A DNA stretch of 64,000 bases. Origin: Desulfovibrio legallii. GTDB lineage: Bacteria; Desulfobacterota; Desulfovibrionia; Desulfovibrionales; Desulfovibrionaceae. The stretch covers positions 3,375 through 67,374 of the forward strand of contig NZ_FNBX01000016.1 in NCBI RefSeq assembly GCF_900102485.1, written 5' to 3'. How positions within the stretch are numbered: position 1 is the first letter of the stretch; each line of letters opens with the position of its first letter. Under the pieces are notes generated by a model, which was not told where the DNA came from, did no database searches, and saw only the letters and a program-made list of their open reading frames with translations. Position numbers and translations under genes: made by a program. This document shows, one piece after another, positions 62,848 through 64,000 of the stretch.

Positions 62848-62924
62848 GTCCCCATCGTCTAGCCGGCCCAGGACAACGGCCTTTCACGCCGTCGACAGGG
62901 GTTCAAATCCCCTTGGGGACGCCA
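62848..62924 (+). tRNA. tRNA-Glu (TTC)
   Basis: Acceptor GTCCCCA/TGGGGAC, anticodon stem ACGGC/GCCGT with loop CTTTCAC (anticodon TTC), T-arm GGGG-TTCAAAT-CCCC, discriminator G and CCA (62922-62924). It shares the upstream promoter with tRNA-Gln and is the last intact gene before the recombinase remnant, so its 3' end is a likely integration site. Confidence 0.97.
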
Positions 62925-63001
62925 ATTGATTCCAAGAGGTTATAGTCAAAACCTCACCAGATACCCACATGGGGTTAGCCCTGGGGGTTAGTTTTGAAAA
63001 A

Positions 63002-63027
63002 GGCTGCACTTACGTGCAGCCTTTTTT
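63002..63027 (+). terminator. Terminator behind tRNA-Glu
   Basis: GGCTGCAC (63002-63009), loop TTAC, GTGCAGCC (63014-63021), six T. Two GGGGTTAG direct repeats (62971-62978, 62984-62991) lie just ahead. Confidence 0.9.
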
Positions 63028-63060
63028 CGTTTCCAGATAAGAAAGCCTGAAGCATGTTCT

Positions 63061-63711
63061 CTACTCCGTTCCAGTTGGGGTGAATTTACCGCAAATCAGT
63101 CCCTGACTGAGGCGAACCACGCCTGCCTTTGCCCCTCCCCCCTGCTTCTCTTCATTTTCATTTGTAAAAGAATCCTTTTTCCGTGAAAGCGCGGAAGGGG
63201 CAGGAAAGGGGTGACAACTTGCAGGGCCACGGCTTGCCAATGCGCTCAGGGCATCCGAAACTTCCGCAAATGCTCCAAGGCTGTGCAGGTACCTGTCCGT
63301 AGTTGTCTGCTTTTCATGCCGCAGGGCGTGCTGGATGGCAAAGAGACTCTTGCCCTCCTGGGCCAGAATGGTGGCCGCCAGATGCCTGATGGCATGAAAC
63401 CCAAATGGTTTCACCCTGGCCTTGGCACAAAGCCTTTTCATCACGTGGGCTGCCGTTTTATAGGGTTGCCCGACGTACGGCTCAACCGGGCAGGTGAACA
63501 CATGGCTCCCTTTGCCCTGGCGGTATTGCCACAGCCAGAGCATGGTAGTGCGCACGTTCTCATTCATGGGCATTTCGTCACGTTTGGCCGTACCTGTGCG
63601 GGTTTTGCGCGTTGTTAGCACAACGGTGCCGCGCTCAAAATCCACATCCTGCCAAGTCAACTTGAGCAGTTCGCCTTTACGCGCTGCGAGGTTGAGAAAG
63701 CAGCAACGTAT
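63061..63711 (-). pseudogene. Tyrosine recombinase, N-terminally truncated
   Basis: Only the catalytic domain remains, about 215 codons. It keeps the Arg in LNLAARKGELLKLTW, the HxxR box in FHAIRHLAAT, a His in HALRHEKQ and the Tyr in TTDRYLHSLG. The first residues of the open frame are the antisense of the adjoining transposase, so the SAM-like core-binding N-domain has been lost at about 63705-63711. A long basic tail follows the catalytic Tyr. It points toward tRNA-Glu, the usual arrangement of an integrase beside its attachment site. Probably inactive. Confidence 0.85.
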
Positions 63712-64000
63712 AAAAGTTGACAACGGCCCGGAATTTAGTGGCAAGGCACTGGATGCCTGGGCAGTTGCGCATGGCGTTGCGATAGAGTTTTACTCGTCCG
63801 GGGAAACCCACGGACAATGGGCATATTGAAAGTTTTAACGGGAAATTCCGTGATGCATGTTTGAATCAACATGTGTTTTTATCCGTACATGACGCCCGTC
63901 AAGCAGTTGAAGCCTGGAGGCAGGATTACAACCAGCGGCGGCCGCACAGTTCGCTGGGCTGGCTGACGCCAGAAGAATTTTGCCGGCAGAACAGAACCCA
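63706..64000 (+). pseudogene. IS3-family transposase (OrfB) fragment with frameshift, cut by window end
   Basis: The frame opens inside the DDE domain (RIKVDNGPEFSGKALDAWAV), with no upstream N-terminal part because the recombinase begins there. Near 63788-63791 a run of four T shifts the frame: removing one T would join GVAIEF to TRPGKPTDNGHIESFNGKFR, the standard IS3 sequence. The second frame continues through EAWRQDYNQRRPHSSLGWLT and PEEF to the window end. It is therefore truncated and frameshifted, unless the T-run is a sequencing error. The DDE Asp of DNGPEF and the Glu of HIESFNG are both visible. Confidence 0.85.

Overview
The window looks like a chromosome segment of a high-GC, strictly anaerobic sulfate-reducing bacterium of the Desulfovibrio group. 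Pointers are the compact nif operon with nifI1/nifI2 between nifH and nifD, a nifN-nifB fusion, a nifV split into omega and alpha genes, a lactate/glycolate-type FAD plus Fe-S dehydrogenase pair, a YeiH-type transporter and several lineage-typical hypothetical proteins. The genus call is inference from gene content, not from a database match.

Layout. (1) 1-10517, plus strand: the end of sucC, sucD, a 62-residue membrane protein, then a tight run MFS transporter - DUF6282-type hydrolase - metallo-beta-lactamase-fold hydrolase - FAD dehydrogenase - Fe-S partner - DASS/SLC13 transporter - LarA/DUF2088-like protein. This reads as uptake, hydrolysis and oxidation of an unidentified hydroxyacid. 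(2) 10550-12713: terminator and a chemoreceptor on the minus strand. (3) 13079-25670: a sigma-54 promoter driving nifH-nifI1-nifI2-nifD-nifK-nifE-nifN/B-nifV(omega)-nifV(alpha)-AnfO-like-unknown repeat protein, closed by a strong hairpin. (4) 25697-33242: lipoprotein, TPR protein and sigma-54 activator (minus), with hrpB divergent. (5) 33282-33831: tRNA-Arg and tRNA-Thr with promoters and terminators, and a repeat-element fragment. (6) 33853-47479: housekeeping genes (darP, lysS, an ACT protein, an UPF0210/PFL protein, a DNA glycosylase, a 5'-nucleotidase, gluQ, a rhodanese, an NlpC/P60 protein, a flagellar rod-like protein, folE2, nikR, a methyltransferase) with a second tRNA-Thr and a tRNA fragment. 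(7) 47693-60933: carB-carA, small exported proteins, galU, priA, two outer-membrane proteins, a DUF523 protein and two small proteins. (8) 60958-64000: a YeiH-type transporter, tRNA-Gln and tRNA-Glu, then a broken tyrosine recombinase abutting a broken IS3-type transposase, i.e. a decayed integration site.

The most unusual signal outside genes is a family of six related intergenic elements of about 140 bp (33459-33552, 39142-39285, 54099-54235, 58091-58226, 59384-59528, 60039-60177). Each carries several internal palindromes. They sit immediately behind genes, and one supplies the stop codon of the gene it follows. The most interesting undescribed protein-level leads are the hydroxyacid operon (with its 62-residue protein resembling only the N-terminus of a DASS transporter), the repeat protein that ends the nif operon, and the 53-residue membrane protein behind the YeiH transporter.
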